64,000 nucleotides of DNA from 3-1-20CM-4-69-9 sp963833655 (GTDB taxonomy: Bacteria > Actinomycetota > Thermoleophilia > Gaiellales > Gaiellaceae), in NCBI GenBank assembly GCA_963833655.1, contig CAWHYL010000001.1, positions 44,523-108,522 of the forward strand. Reading direction: 5' to 3'. This document shows positions 40,189 to 48,924 of the stretch, one piece after another. The notes under the pieces are model-generated. The model saw only the letters and a program-made list of their open reading frames with translations. It did no database searches and was not told the origin of the DNA. Positions within the stretch are counted from its first letter, which is position 1; every line of letters starts with the position of its first letter. Made by a program: the position numbers and the translations under genes.

Positions 40189-40965
40189 GTGACCGTGTTC
40201 TCGCCGAAGGGCGGGAGCGGCAAGACAGTGCTCGCGACGAACCTCGCCGTCGCCGCTCAGCAGGCAGGGCTCCACACGTTGCTGATGGACCTCGACCTGC
40301 AGTTCGGCGACTCGGCGCTCACGCTCGCCGTGCCGCCGCGGGCGACGATCGCGGATCTCGCCGCCTCGAGCGGGGACATCGACGTCGAGAAGTTGAAGGC
40401 GTTCGTCTGCACAGATCCCCGGTCGTCGCTCACGCTGCTTCCGGCGCCGAAGCGGCCCGAGGAAGCGCAGATCGTGGGCCAGACGGAGCTGGCGGCGGCG
40501 CTGAACGCCGCGCGCGGCAGCTTCAGCGCAGTGGTGGTCGACACAGGGCCGTTGTTCGACTCCGCGATGCTCGCGGCGCTCGACCACACGGATCGGCTGC
40601 TGCTGGTCTGCAACCCGGAAGTGACGTCGTTGAAGAACGTGCGGATCGCCCTCGAGACGATCGACCGCCTCGGGTTCCCGAAGGAGCGCGTCTCGATCGT
40701 CGCCAACCGCATCGGTTCGCCGGGCGCGGTCACGCGAGCGGAGATCGAGGAAGCGCTCGAGCGCGAGATCGCGTTCGAGCTTCCCGACGACGCCGCCGTG
40801 CCGGAGGCGATCAACAGGGCGACGCCGGTGATGATGGCGGACCCGAGCAGTCGCTTTGCCCGCGCCTTGTCGGCGCTCGCGAGGTCGGTGTTCGACGGCG
40901 TCGAGAACGATTCCACTTCGGCGCCCAAGTCGGAGCGCCGCTCGCTCCTGCGGGGCCGGCGATGA
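40189..40965 (+). CDS. cpaE: CpaE/TadZ MinD-like ATPase domain
   Basis: A 258-aa ParA/MinD-type ATPase that places the Tad machine in the cell: deviant Walker A 'VFSPKGGSGKTVLATNLAVAAQQ', switch I 'LLMDLDLQFGDSAL', Walker B 'FSAVVVDTGPLFD' and 'LVCNPEVTSLKNVRIALETIDRLG'. It can start at GTG 40189, but homologs begin about 130 residues earlier in the frameshifted region. Its stop overlaps cpaF by ATGA. Confidence 0.8.
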   Translation: MTVFSPKGGSGKTVLATNLAVAAQQAGLHTLLMDLDLQFGDSALTLAVPPRATIADLAASSGDIDVEKLKAFVCTDPRSSLTLLPAPKRPEEAQIVGQTELAAALNAARGSFSAVVVDTGPLFDSAMLAALDHTDRLLLVCNPEVTSLKNVRIALETIDRLGFPKERVSIVANRIGSPGAVTRAEIEEALEREIAFELPDDAAVPEAINRATPVMMADPSSRFARALSALARSVFDGVENDSTSAPKSERRSLLRGRR

Positions 40966-42332
40966 GCGCGCTCGAGGGAAGCGCCTTCTCGCCGGCACCG
41001 GACGCATCCGTTCTCGCCGAGCGCCTGCAGCTCGACTCGGGCACGCTCAAGGCTCGCGCTCGAGACCCGCACGCAGAGCTGAAGACGAAGATCCACCGGG
41101 CGTGCATCGCCCGCCTCGGAGCCGCGTTCCTGAACTTCGACGGATCCGAGGACCTGGCACCGCGTGTCCGCGAGCTCGTGACGGAGCAGCTGGCCGCGGA
41201 GGACACGCCGTTCAGTCCGAGCGAGCGCGCCGGACTCGAGCGGCAGATCGCCGACGACATTCTCGGCTACGGCCCGCTCGAGCCGTTCCTCCGGGATGCG
41301 AGCGTCACCGAAATCATGGTGAACGGCTACGACCAGCTGTACATCGAGCGCGCCGGCAAGATCGAGGAGACCGAGGCGGCGTTCCTCGACGACGCGCACC
41401 TGCTGCGCATCATCGACCGCATCGTCTCGCAGGTCGGACGCCGGATCGACGAGGCGTCGCCGATGGTCGACGCACGGCTGCCCGACGGCAGCCGCGTCAA
41501 CGCGATCATCCCGCCACTCGCGCTGCGAGGGCCGTCTCTGACGATTCGAAAGTTCTCCGCGAACGCGCTCTCGCTCGACGATCTCATCGGGCTCGGGACG
41601 CTGACGCAGGATGGAGCCGACTTTCTCGCACAGTGCGTGCAGGGCAAGCTGAACATCCTCATCTCCGGCGGTACGGGCACCGGCAAGACGACCCTGCTGA
41701 ACGCCGTCTCCGCGTACGTGCCGCCAGGCGAGCGGGTCGTGACCGTGGAGGATGCGGCGGAGCTCAGGCTGTTGCAGCGCCACGTCGTCTCGCTCGAGTC
41801 GCGTCCGCCGAACATCGAGGGTGAAGGCGAGGTCCGGATCCGCGACCTCGTGCGCAACGCTCTTCGCATGCGGCCCGACAGGATCATCGTCGGCGAGGTC
41901 CGCGGCGCGGAGACACTCGACATGCTCCAGGCGATGAACACGGGCCACGACGGCTCGCTCACGACGGTGCATGCGAACTCGGCGCGAGATGCCCTGCACC
42001 GCCTCGAGATGCTCGTGCTGATGGCCGGCGTGGACCTGCCGGTGAAGGCTGTCCGCGAGCAGATCGCCGGCGGCTTCGACCTGCTCGTGCACATCTCCCG
42101 TCTCGTCGACGGCTCGAGGCGCATCACGCAGATCACGGAGATCGCCGGAATGGAGGGCGACGTCGTCACCCTTCAGGACCTGTTCGTCGCGCGGGCGCCG
42201 GAAGCGGTCGGAGCGTGGGGAGCACCGCTGCTCGAGCCGCTCGAGTCGACCCATCTCCGGCCGGGCTTCCTGCAGAAGCTGAAGGCGAACGGCGTCGAGC
42301 TTGCACCGAGCGCATGGCTGGGCGTCGTATGA
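40962..42332 (+). CDS. cpaF: Flp pilus secretion ATPase CpaF/TadA
   Basis: A 456-aa VirB11-type ATPase powering pilus assembly: 'DILGYGPLEPFLRDASVTEIMVNGYDQLYIER' (N-terminal domain), Walker A 'ILISGGTGTGKTTLLNAVSAYV', Asp box 'VVTVEDAAELRL', 'RPDRIIVGEVRGAETLDMLQAMNTGHDGSLTTVHANSARDAL' (Walker B and His box). It overlaps cpaE and the VWA-tadB gene by 4 bp each, so is co-translated. It is fully intact. Confidence 0.95.
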   Translation: MSALEGSAFSPAPDASVLAERLQLDSGTLKARARDPHAELKTKIHRACIARLGAAFLNFDGSEDLAPRVRELVTEQLAAEDTPFSPSERAGLERQIADDILGYGPLEPFLRDASVTEIMVNGYDQLYIERAGKIEETEAAFLDDAHLLRIIDRIVSQVGRRIDEASPMVDARLPDGSRVNAIIPPLALRGPSLTIRKFSANALSLDDLIGLGTLTQDGADFLAQCVQGKLNILISGGTGTGKTTLLNAVSAYVPPGERVVTVEDAAELRLLQRHVVSLESRPPNIEGEGEVRIRDLVRNALRMRPDRIIVGEVRGAETLDMLQAMNTGHDGSLTTVHANSARDALHRLEMLVLMAGVDLPVKAVREQIAGGFDLLVHISRLVDGSRRITQITEIAGMEGDVVTLQDLFVARAPEAVGAWGAPLLEPLESTHLRPGFLQKLKANGVELAPSAWLGVV

Positions 42333-44170
42333 AACGGCTCGCCACAACGCTTGCCGCGGTTGCGGTGCTCGCTCTGCCGGCCGTCGCCTCCGCCGCATCG
42401 TCGGTCGAGATCCGCCACGTGGACTTCGGGTCGTTCCCGCTCGTCCGTGTCACGGCTCTCGTGCCGGCCGGTGCCCGGCCACAGCTGAGCGAGAACGGGC
42501 GCCGTGCGGCATTCACGAAAGCCCGACAGCTCGGCTCGGCGGAGGCATTGATGCTCGCGCTCGACAACTCGAGCTCGATGACCGGGCGCCCGCTGCGAGA
42601 GGCGAAGGCCGCGGCGCGGAACTTCCTCTCTCACGAGCAGCAGGCGACATCCACCGGGTTCGTGGCGTTCGGGCACGAAGCGCTCGTGCTGACGCGGCAC
42701 AGCGAATCCAACGGCGACGTCGCGCGGACGTTGTCGCAGGTCGAGCCCGACGCGCAGATGGGGACAGCGCTGTACGACGCCGTCGTCTCGTCGGCTGTGC
42801 AGCTGCAGCGGATGTCGGCGGGAACGCGCATCCTGATTCTCCTGACCGACGGTCACGACGTCGGTTCGCACGCGTCGCTTGCCCAGGCGGTCAGCGCAGC
42901 GCAGCACGCGAGCATGGTCGTGTACGCGATCGCTGCCGGTCAGCGGGCTGACAACACGACGTTGTCGAAGCTCACCGGCGCCACCGGAGGGCGCCTCTTC
43001 GACGCAAGCGACGTCTTGCACCTCGGTGCGGTCTACGCTGCGCTCGGCCGGGAGCTCGACCACACGTGGCAGATCTCGTACCTGAGCCGCGCGCGGCCGG
43101 GCGATTCGGTCAGCTTCTCGCTCCGTGCCGGCGGCGGTGCGGATGAGTCGACCTTGCGCGTGCCGGGCAGCAGCAGCGGGGAGCCGGGGCCGCTCCCTGC
43201 GGCCGTCGCACATAGCGGAGCAGCCGCTGCCGTGTTCGTCCTGCTCACCGCGCTCTTGCTCGCCGTCGCCGTATGCGTCGTGATCCGCAGACGCCAGAAG
43301 CCCGAGGTCGTGCGGCTCCTGCAGCCACACGTGCGACACGGCCCTGAGAAGAACGCGAAACAGGAGGCCTCGGGCCGGCTCCAGGGGCTCACGGCATGGA
43401 CGGAGAGCGCGCTCGAGGACCTGCCGGGCTCCGACCGGCTCAGCCGTGCCGTGGAGCGTTCCGGGCTGAAGCTCCGTCCGGGCCACGTGCCGTGGCTGGC
43501 AGTGGCCGGCGCCTTCGTCTTCGGCGTCATCGGCATGATCCTCGGCGCGGGGCCGCTGCTCGCGTTGGCCTTCCTTGGGCTCGGACTGGCCTCGCCGTTC
43601 ATCGCGTTCAGCATCGCGGCGTCACGGCGTCGCAAGGCGTTCGACCGCCAGCTGCCGGACGTGCTCTCCACCGTCGCTTCGACGCTCCGCGCGGGACACG
43701 GCCTGCGCGTCGCGCTGCGGGCGGTCGCGGACGACGGCAGTCCACCCGCATCGGTCGAGTTCGCTCGCGTCCTTGCAGAGGAGCGTCTCGGCCGCCCGCT
43801 CCACGAGGCGATCGAGGCGATGTGCCTGCGGGTGGGATCGGAGGATCTGGACTACGTCGCAACGGCGATCAACGTCCAGTCGCAGGCCGGCGGCTCGCTG
43901 GCATCGCTCTTCGACACGTTGTCGGAGACGGTTCGCGAGCGGCAGCGGCACGCGCGCAAGGTGCGAGCGCTGACGTCGATGGGACGCATGTCAGCGGCCA
44001 TCCTCGTCTGCCTGCCGTTCGCACTCGCGGCGCTGATGACGATGATCAGCCCGCGCTACATGAAGCCGTTCTACACAACCTCGACCGGGCAGACCCTGAT
44101 CGTCGTTTGTCTCATCTCGATGTCGATCGGCGGGCTGATCCTGAAAAAGATCGTGAGCGTGAGGTACTGA
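42329..44170 (+). CDS. von Willebrand A domain fused to TadB (T2SS F) platform protein
   Basis: A 613-aa fusion. A signal peptide (RLATTLAAVAVLALPAVASA) is followed by a VWA domain with MIDAS 'LALDNSSSMTGRPL' (D-x-S-x-S), Thr in 'QMGTALYDAV' and Asp in 'ILLTDGHDVG'. A transmembrane helix lies near 43220, a cytoplasmic linker comes next, and then TadB with 'FDRQLPDVLSTVASTLRAGHGLRVALRAVADDG' and 'DYVATAINVQSQAGGSLASLFDTLSETVRER'. TadB anchors the ATPase at the membrane; the extracellular VWA part may bind pilin or a surface ligand. It overlaps cpaF by ATGA. Confidence 0.9.
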   Translation: MKRLATTLAAVAVLALPAVASAASSVEIRHVDFGSFPLVRVTALVPAGARPQLSENGRRAAFTKARQLGSAEALMLALDNSSSMTGRPLREAKAAARNFLSHEQQATSTGFVAFGHEALVLTRHSESNGDVARTLSQVEPDAQMGTALYDAVVSSAVQLQRMSAGTRILILLTDGHDVGSHASLAQAVSAAQHASMVVYAIAAGQRADNTTLSKLTGATGGRLFDASDVLHLGAVYAALGRELDHTWQISYLSRARPGDSVSFSLRAGGGADESTLRVPGSSSGEPGPLPAAVAHSGAAAAVFVLLTALLLAVAVCVVIRRRQKPEVVRLLQPHVRHGPEKNAKQEASGRLQGLTAWTESALEDLPGSDRLSRAVERSGLKLRPGHVPWLAVAGAFVFGVIGMILGAGPLLALAFLGLGLASPFIAFSIAASRRRKAFDRQLPDVLSTVASTLRAGHGLRVALRAVADDGSPPASVEFARVLAEERLGRPLHEAIEAMCLRVGSEDLDYVATAINVQSQAGGSLASLFDTLSETVRERQRHARKVRALTSMGRMSAAILVCLPFALAALMTMISPRYMKPFYTTSTGQTLIVVCLISMSIGGLILKKIVSVRY

Positions 44171-44171
44171 C

Positions 44172-45062
44172 ATGTTGCTGCTGCTGATAGCTGGAATCGG
44201 TTGTTTGGCATTCCTGGGCTTCGAGCTGACCCGCGCGAGAACGGTGACGGGGCGCGAGCGCGAGAAGGCTCTGGCAAGCGTGCGCGGGCACGTCGGTGCG
44301 GCTCCGCCGTCGGGCGTGTCGTCGCGGCGGTCGCTCATCCGTGCACGTGTCGCGCCATTCCTTGCGTCGATTCACCGGAGGGTGTGGCCGAAGCAGACGG
44401 ACGATGCGATCGCGACCGAGCTCGCCCGAGCCGGCGTCTCGCGCCAACTCACTGCCGAGCTGTTCATGGCGCTGCGCGTCGTGCTCGCAGCGTCTGGACT
44501 CGTGCTCGGCTTCTTGTTCGCCCACGGCGCCGGGCGGTTCCTGCTGGGCATCGTCTTTGCGGCTGCCGGCATCCTCTTGCCGGGCTTCTTGCTGAGCAAG
44601 GCGGCGACGAGGCGCGCGGAGAAGATCGACATGGAGCTGCCGCACTTCGTCGACCAGCTGGCGCTGATCATCGAAGCCGGCATGGGGTTCGACGCGGCGG
44701 TCAGCTACCTCGCCGACGTCAGCGACGGACCGCTGGGCGAGGAGATGCGACGCGTGCTGACGGAGCTCCGCGTCGGCGAGAGTCGCAAGACGGCGATCCG
44801 GAACTTCGCCGTCCGTGTCGGCAGCGATGACACGATGGCGTTCGCGAACGCCGTCCTCGCGTCCGACCAGCTCGGCTCGCCGCTCGGCGGAATCCTCCGT
44901 GCGCAGGCGAGCGACCTTCGTCACCGCCGCCAGATGCACGCGGAGGAGCGCGCGCAGAAGGCGCCCGTGAAGATGCTGCTCCCGATGGCGATCTTCATCC
45001 TGCCGGTGATGTTCATCCTGATCCTCGGTCCCGCGTTCCTGGGTTCGCATGGCCTCTTTTGA
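44172..45062 (+). CDS. tadC: TadC, second type II secretion F-domain protein
   Basis: A 296-aa membrane platform protein: N-terminal helix 'LLLLIAGIGCLAFLGFEL', a helix pair 'VVLAASGLVLGFLFAHGAGRFLLGIVFAAAGILLPGFLL', F-domain 'MELPHFVDQLALIIEAGMGFDAAVSYLADVSDGPLGEEMRRVLTELRVGESRKTAIRNF', and C-terminal helix 'LLPMAIFILPVMFILILGPAFL'. It pairs with TadB under CpaF. It starts 1 nt after the previous stop and overlaps the next gene by 14 bp. Confidence 0.9.
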   Translation: MLLLLIAGIGCLAFLGFELTRARTVTGREREKALASVRGHVGAAPPSGVSSRRSLIRARVAPFLASIHRRVWPKQTDDAIATELARAGVSRQLTAELFMALRVVLAASGLVLGFLFAHGAGRFLLGIVFAAAGILLPGFLLSKAATRRAEKIDMELPHFVDQLALIIEAGMGFDAAVSYLADVSDGPLGEEMRRVLTELRVGESRKTAIRNFAVRVGSDDTMAFANAVLASDQLGSPLGGILRAQASDLRHRRQMHAEERAQKAPVKMLLPMAIFILPVMFILILGPAFLGSHGLF

Positions 45063-45702
45063 CGCGAGCGTCGACGTCGGCTCGTGGGGCGCGCCGGCGT
45101 CGGCCCGCCGTGCACTCGCGGTGGCATCGCGCTGTCTGCTCGTCACGCTGTTCGCGCTCTTCGCATGGTCGAACTTCTCTCACTGGCGGGCGACCGGCTC
45201 TCCGTCAGGCCTCGGCGTCACGGCCCTCGAAGGGTGGGCCGCCGTCCTCTTCCTCACCCGGCGCACGCCGCATGAGCTCAGCCTGCGGCCGATCGCATGG
45301 ATTGCTGCTCCGATCGGCAGCTTCGCCATGCTGCTTGCGCGCCCCACGGACGGCGGCCTTCCGCACGGCGCCTGCGAGGCGGTTCAGCTCGTCGGCTTGC
45401 TGGTCGCGCTGGCGAGCCTCGGCACCCTCGGACGGTCGTTCGGCATCGTGGCGGCGAACCGCGGTGTCAAGACGGCCGGGCCGTACCGGTTCGTTCGGCA
45501 CCCGGCCTATCTCGGCTACCTGATCAGCTACGTCGGCTACGTCGCCGAGAACCCGTCAGTCCCGAACCTGGCGCTGCTGTTCCTCAGCACCGTGTTTCAG
45601 CTCGTCCGGATCCGCGAGGAGGAGCGGCTGCTCTCCCGGGACTCGACGTACGACTCGTATCGCCGCTCCGTTCGCTACCGCCTGGTGCCGCTGATCTACT
45701 AG
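45049..45702 (+). CDS. isoprenylcysteine carboxyl methyltransferase-like membrane protein
   Basis: A 217-aa polytopic protein. Its C-terminal part 'RSFGIVAANRGVKTAGPYRFVRHPAYLGYLISYVGYVAENPS...FQLVRIREEERLLSRDSTYDSYRRSVRYRLVPLIY' has the ICMT/PEMT SAM-binding pattern (G-P-Y-x-x-x-R-H-P, R-E-E). It probably methylates a lipid or a membrane-exposed protein. It overlaps tadC by 14 bp, so it is part of the pilus operon, which makes a pilus-linked role possible but unproven. Confidence 0.8.
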   Translation: MASFDASVDVGSWGAPASARRALAVASRCLLVTLFALFAWSNFSHWRATGSPSGLGVTALEGWAAVLFLTRRTPHELSLRPIAWIAAPIGSFAMLLARPTDGGLPHGACEAVQLVGLLVALASLGTLGRSFGIVAANRGVKTAGPYRFVRHPAYLGYLISYVGYVAENPSVPNLALLFLSTVFQLVRIREEERLLSRDSTYDSYRRSVRYRLVPLIY

Positions 45703-46058
45703 GCGCGGATCAGCCGGTTCCGCTCGTAGTCGCGGAGCTCGCGCTCGAACTCCGGCCACCACGGCGGCGAGTCGTCGCCGCCCTCGCGCCAGTCTTCCTC
45801 GTCGTCCCTCTCGCCGAGCAGAAGTGCGGCCCCGAGGGCGAAGGCGACGATGCTGCCGAGGAAGGCAATCTGGTCGACGTTCGGCGAGAAGACGCCGGCG
45901 AGATGGAGGCAGACGGCCGCGGGGAGCGGGACTGCCACCAGCGACCAGCCGAGGGCTCTCGACGCGTCGCTGTGGCGGCGCGTCGGCCGGGCGGCGAGCG
46001 CGGCGATCACAGCCACGAGCGCGACTCCCACGCCGACGTCAACCGCAAGCAGCGTCAC
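45699..46058 (-). CDS. 119-aa membrane protein, unknown
   Basis: Three hydrophobic helices ('VGVGVALVAVIAALAA', 'LGWSLVAVPLPAAVCLHLAGVF', 'IAFLGSIVAFALGAALLLG') and a charged tail 'DDEEDWREGGDDSPPWWPEFERELRDYERNRLIRA'. TAAGGT lies 7 nt before the GTG start, and the palindrome GTCACGTACGTGAC covers the start codon. No family is recognised. Confidence 0.6.
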   Translation of the reverse strand: MTLLAVDVGVGVALVAVIAALAARPTRRHSDASRALGWSLVAVPLPAAVCLHLAGVFSPNVDQIAFLGSIVAFALGAALLLGERDDEEDWREGGDDSPPWWPEFERELRDYERNRLIRA

Positions 46059-46067
46059 GTACGTGAC
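46054..46067. promoter_or_regulatory. 14-bp palindrome at a start codon
   Basis: GTCACGTACGTGAC, fully self-complementary, overlaps the GTG start at 46058 and adjoins the -10 box TAAGGT. A regulator binding here would cover the transcription start. Confidence 0.4.
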
Positions 46068-46071
46068 CTTA

Positions 46072-47109
46072 CTAGCTGCGGAAGAACTCGACCAAACGCT
46101 CGCCCTCCTCGTCGATCGCGGCGCGCTCCGCTTTCGTCAGCCGTCGAAGGGGCGTGATCGTGAGGTCGCGCTTCGTCCCGATGTCCCAGGACGCCGACAC
46201 GAAGCCGTCGACGAGGACGGTGGGGAGGACGTCGCCGTTCTTGCGGATGACGGTGCGGCGGAGCGCGTCGGGGAGGATCCGCATCCGCTCGGGCGCCGCG
46301 TAGGCGAGGAGCGCCGAGTCCCACTTCGGCAGGAAGCGCACCGGCGCCGGCGTGTCGCCATCCGGCAGCGGCGCGCGCGGAAGGTCGAGGAGGACGCGGC
46401 CGCGCTCGTCGCGATAGCGGCGGAGCTCGATCCGCGCGAGCCCGGCGCGGATGTCGCCGACTCGGACGCCGGCGAAGCGCAGCAGATCCTGCTGCGTGGC
46501 GGGCCCGAACGCCGAGAGGTAGCTGCGCGCGAGCCGTTCTGCGCCGTCGTCGCGCGCCGGCAGCTCGACGCGGAGCACTGCCTCCATCGCGCGGAGCTGC
46601 GGTGAGCCGTAGAAGCTCCAGCTGCCGCTCGGTGGCAGGTGCACGAGCGGCGTGAGCATCCGCGTGCGCCAGCGGAAGCCGCGCATCTCGTCGGCGAACA
46701 CGTGCATGTCCTCGTGCGTGACGTTGCGCGCGAGCGCGAGCTCGCGGGCGCGGCGTGCGAGCTCGTCCATCTTCTCGTTCGGCACGCCGGGCGTCGCCTC
46801 GCGCGCCGCTTGCAGCACAACTGCAGCGAAAGACGGGTAGTCGCGCGCGCTTGTCATGTGCAGCGTGATCCGGAACAGCTGCGCCTTGACGACGCGATGC
46901 TGCGCGAGCGCGCGCGTGAGCTGCTCCTTCGTGAAGCCGGTGAGGCGCGTCCACAGCGCGATGTACGGCGATTGCGGCCACTGGGCCTGGATCGCGCAGA
47001 GTTGCTCGACCGCCTGCGCCACGCCCAGCTTCCGGCGCTCGAGCAGCAGCTGCCGCGCGAGCAGCGCGCGGTTCAGCTCGCGCAGGGTCAGGACCTGTCC
47101 GTCGGGCAC
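46072..47109 (-). CDS. winged-helix (HTH_42) DNA glycosylase-like protein, AlkZ family
   Basis: A 345-aa protein of the HTH_42/DUF1006 family: 'LNRALLARQLLLERRKLGVAQAVEQLCAIQAQWPQSPYIALWTRL', tandem winged helices, and 'VLPTVLVDGFVSASWDI' near the end. The Q-A-Q triplet fits the QxQ signature of AlkZ glycosylases that unhook alkylated bases or interstrand crosslinks, as made by some Streptomyces. TAGTCT lies 10 nt before GTG 47109. Confidence 0.8.
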   Translation of the reverse strand: MPDGQVLTLRELNRALLARQLLLERRKLGVAQAVEQLCAIQAQWPQSPYIALWTRLTGFTKEQLTRALAQHRVVKAQLFRITLHMTSARDYPSFAAVVLQAAREATPGVPNEKMDELARRARELALARNVTHEDMHVFADEMRGFRWRTRMLTPLVHLPPSGSWSFYGSPQLRAMEAVLRVELPARDDGAERLARSYLSAFGPATQQDLLRFAGVRVGDIRAGLARIELRRYRDERGRVLLDLPRAPLPDGDTPAPVRFLPKWDSALLAYAAPERMRILPDALRRTVIRKNGDVLPTVLVDGFVSASWDIGTKRDLTITPLRRLTKAERAAIDEEGERLVEFFRS

Positions 47110-47136
47110 CGCCCGACGGAGACTACGCAGCGACCG

Positions 47137-47400
47137 TCAGTTGTCGTCCGGCGTTCGGCGGAAGCCGTGTTTCGCGACTGCCCAGGAGCCGATGACTGCG
47201 AAGAGGCCGATCACGACCCCTGACGGAATCGTCGACCGGCTGCCCGACGAGTCGTAGAGGTGCATGTCCGGCCCCCACAGGCTCACGACCATCACGGTGA
47301 GCCACATCGCCGAGATGGCGAGCGACGCCCAGAGGTCGCGGTTGTAGAGCCAACCGGTTCGGCTGAGAGCGGTCGGAGGTTCGTGGCGGATCGTTGTCAT
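47137..47400 (-). CDS. 87-aa two-helix membrane protein
   Basis: Two transmembrane helices ('LWASLAISAMWLTVMVVSLWG', 'SGVVIGLFAVIGSWAVAKHGF') joined by a polar loop. AAAGGAGGT lies 5 nt before ATG 47400, the best ribosome-binding site in the window, so the protein is surely made. No known family. Confidence 0.75.
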   Translation of the reverse strand: MTTIRHEPPTALSRTGWLYNRDLWASLAISAMWLTVMVVSLWGPDMHLYDSSGSRSTIPSGVVIGLFAVIGSWAVAKHGFRRTPDDN

Positions 47401-47471
47401 CTGCCACCTCCTTTGCTCCTCGAGCCTTGCACGCGACGTGTCGAGACGCATCCGTGAAAGCGCGTTCGCGA

Positions 47472-48056
47472 TTACGCGGGTGCGACGGCGGGAACCGCAG
47501 TTGCCTGGCGAGCGTCGGCTTGCAGGATCGGCGCAGACGGCCTGAAGCCCTTGAAGGTGCAGTTGGGGCCGAGGGACAGCTCCCACAGAGCCTCGGGAAT
47601 CGAGGCCGGCCCCTTGAGCGCGGCGCTCGCCGGATTCCCTCCGAACAGCACGACCGTCCCCGAGATGATGATCAGTGGCCCGCCGACGAGCCCCAGCCAG
47701 GTCCACGCCCGGGGCACGAGTTGCGTGCGGTACATCATGTAACCGAGGATCAACCCGTTCCCCCAGCCGACCATCCAACCCGGCCCCAGCAGGAACGTCC
47801 AGTCCTTGATCGCGGCGAGCGTGTAGGCGACCGTCCCTTCGGATGCGCCCGCCGACTCCTGTTGCAACGTGGCGATCCCGAGCATCGCGAGGATGCCGAC
47901 GAGGATGAGCGTGCACTCCACGATCCGCGCCGTCACGTAGCCGATCGACAAGTCTTCGAATTGCCGCCTCATGATCGGGACGATCACGACCGCGGTCCCG
48001 ATGTTCGCGATCAGCAGGAGCAGCTCCAGCAGCGCGCCGAGGTAGATCTTGTTCAC
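47472..48056 (-). pseudogene. DUF4386 membrane protein, N-terminally truncated
   Basis: The frame reads 'LGALLELLLLIANIGTAVVIVPIMRRQFEDLSIGYVTARIVECTLILVGILAMLGIATL' and 'WTFLLGPGWMVGWGNGLILGYMMYRTQLVPRAWTWLGLVGGPLIIISG', clear DUF4386. The usual first helix (about 45 residues) is missing; the frame begins abruptly with GTG at 48056, without a ribosome site. It may still be expressed as a shortened protein. The 5' end stops at the same point as the opposite gene. Confidence 0.65.
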
Positions 48057-48378
48057 GTTCCCCGAGCCCGCGACGAACGCAACCGGACAGGCCGCAGATT
48101 TTCAGTTGATCACGCCTGCCGGTACGACGTACTCGAAGGACGAGTATCTGGGAGCCGTCGCCTCCTGCGAGGTCAACTACCTCGTCTGGGAGCCCGAGGA
48201 GATCTGCGCGCTCGTTCGCGGCGAGGCGGGCCGCGTCCGCTACCGCTCGACCATCCACATGCGGTTCAGAGGTCACGAGGCGCCGCCTGGGCGCTACTGG
48301 CACACCGACTACTACGAGAAGCGCGAAGGCAGCTGGCAGGTCATCTGGTCGCAGGCGACGGAGGAAGCGTCCGCCTGA
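48049..48378 (+). pseudogene. SnoaL/NTF2-like protein, N-terminally truncated
   Basis: 'FTFPEPATNATGQAADFQLITPAGTTYSKDEYLGAVASCEVNYLVWEPEEICALVRGEAGRVRYRSTIHMRF...WHTDYYEKREGSWQVIWSQATEE' is the body and end of an NTF2-like (SnoaL/DUF4440) protein. The first helices normally before 'DDFTFTFPEP' are missing. Only a TTG without a ribosome site opens the frame, and its 5' end abuts the truncated DUF4386 gene. Confidence 0.6.
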
Positions 48379-48387
48379 CCCGCCCGA

Positions 48388-48540
48388 AACGGAAAGTGCG
48401 GTCCGCAGGGCGATGCGCTTGACGGCGGAGGCCGTTCGGCTCCTCGTATTCAAGGCCGACGCCTCCGTCCTCGTCCATCACGACGCGGGCCGCGACAAGG
48501 CGCTCAACGGGATCACGGCGCCTTTCCGACCGGGGGCAGT
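48388..48540 (+). pseudogene. decayed copy 1 of the nucS 5' end
   Basis: The upstream part (CCGAAACGGAAAGTGCGGTCC) matches the nucS promoter, with TGCGGT in place of TACGGT. From ATG 48413 the frame 'MRLTAEAVRLLVFKADASVLVHHDAG...LNGITAPF' matches NucS but lacks about 19 residues (LLVARCEVLYTGRLTARLP) and stops being similar near 48535. The remaining ~75% of nucS is absent. Confidence 0.75.
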
Positions 48541-48544
48541 AGGT

Positions 48545-48835
48545 CTAGGAGTTGAAGTGAACGACCGTGCTGCCTTCGGTGACCCCCGGCGGGTTGGCCA
48601 TCGCGCTGATGTTCTCCTTGACCCACTCGGCAGCTCGCCGAGAGGACTCGTCTGTCCCGGTCTTGTCTTGGCAGACAGTGACGGTGAAGCCGCCCTCGCC
48701 CGACCGTAGAGCCGTGTAGCTCACGAAGCCAGGCACGCCGCCGATGAGCTCCTTGACCTCGTCGTTCTTCTGCTCGAGTTGCTCGAACAGCTCCGCAACG
48801 CCTTGCCCGGAATAGCTTCGAACGACTGCGTACAT
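48545..48835 (-). CDS. 96-aa ABM-like protein
   Basis: 'MYAVVRSYSGQGVAELFEQLEQKNDEVKELIGGVPGFVSYTALRSGEGGFTVTVCQDKTGTDESSRRAAEWVKENIS' has the dimeric alpha-beta barrel pattern of antibiotic-biosynthesis-monooxygenase-like proteins. AAGGAGG precedes ATG 48835, so it is a real gene. It lies between two decayed nucS fragments, on the opposite strand. The substrate is unknown. Confidence 0.75.
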   Translation of the reverse strand: MYAVVRSYSGQGVAELFEQLEQKNDEVKELIGGVPGFVSYTALRSGEGGFTVTVCQDKTGTDESSRRAAEWVKENISAMANPPGVTEGSTVVHFNS

Positions 48836-48924
48836 CGCTGCCTCCTTGAAGTGCGAGGTCGGGCCTCGACCCTATCGAAGACCGTTCTTCAATATCGGGT
48901 GGCCGATGGCTGACGACTGCGGTC

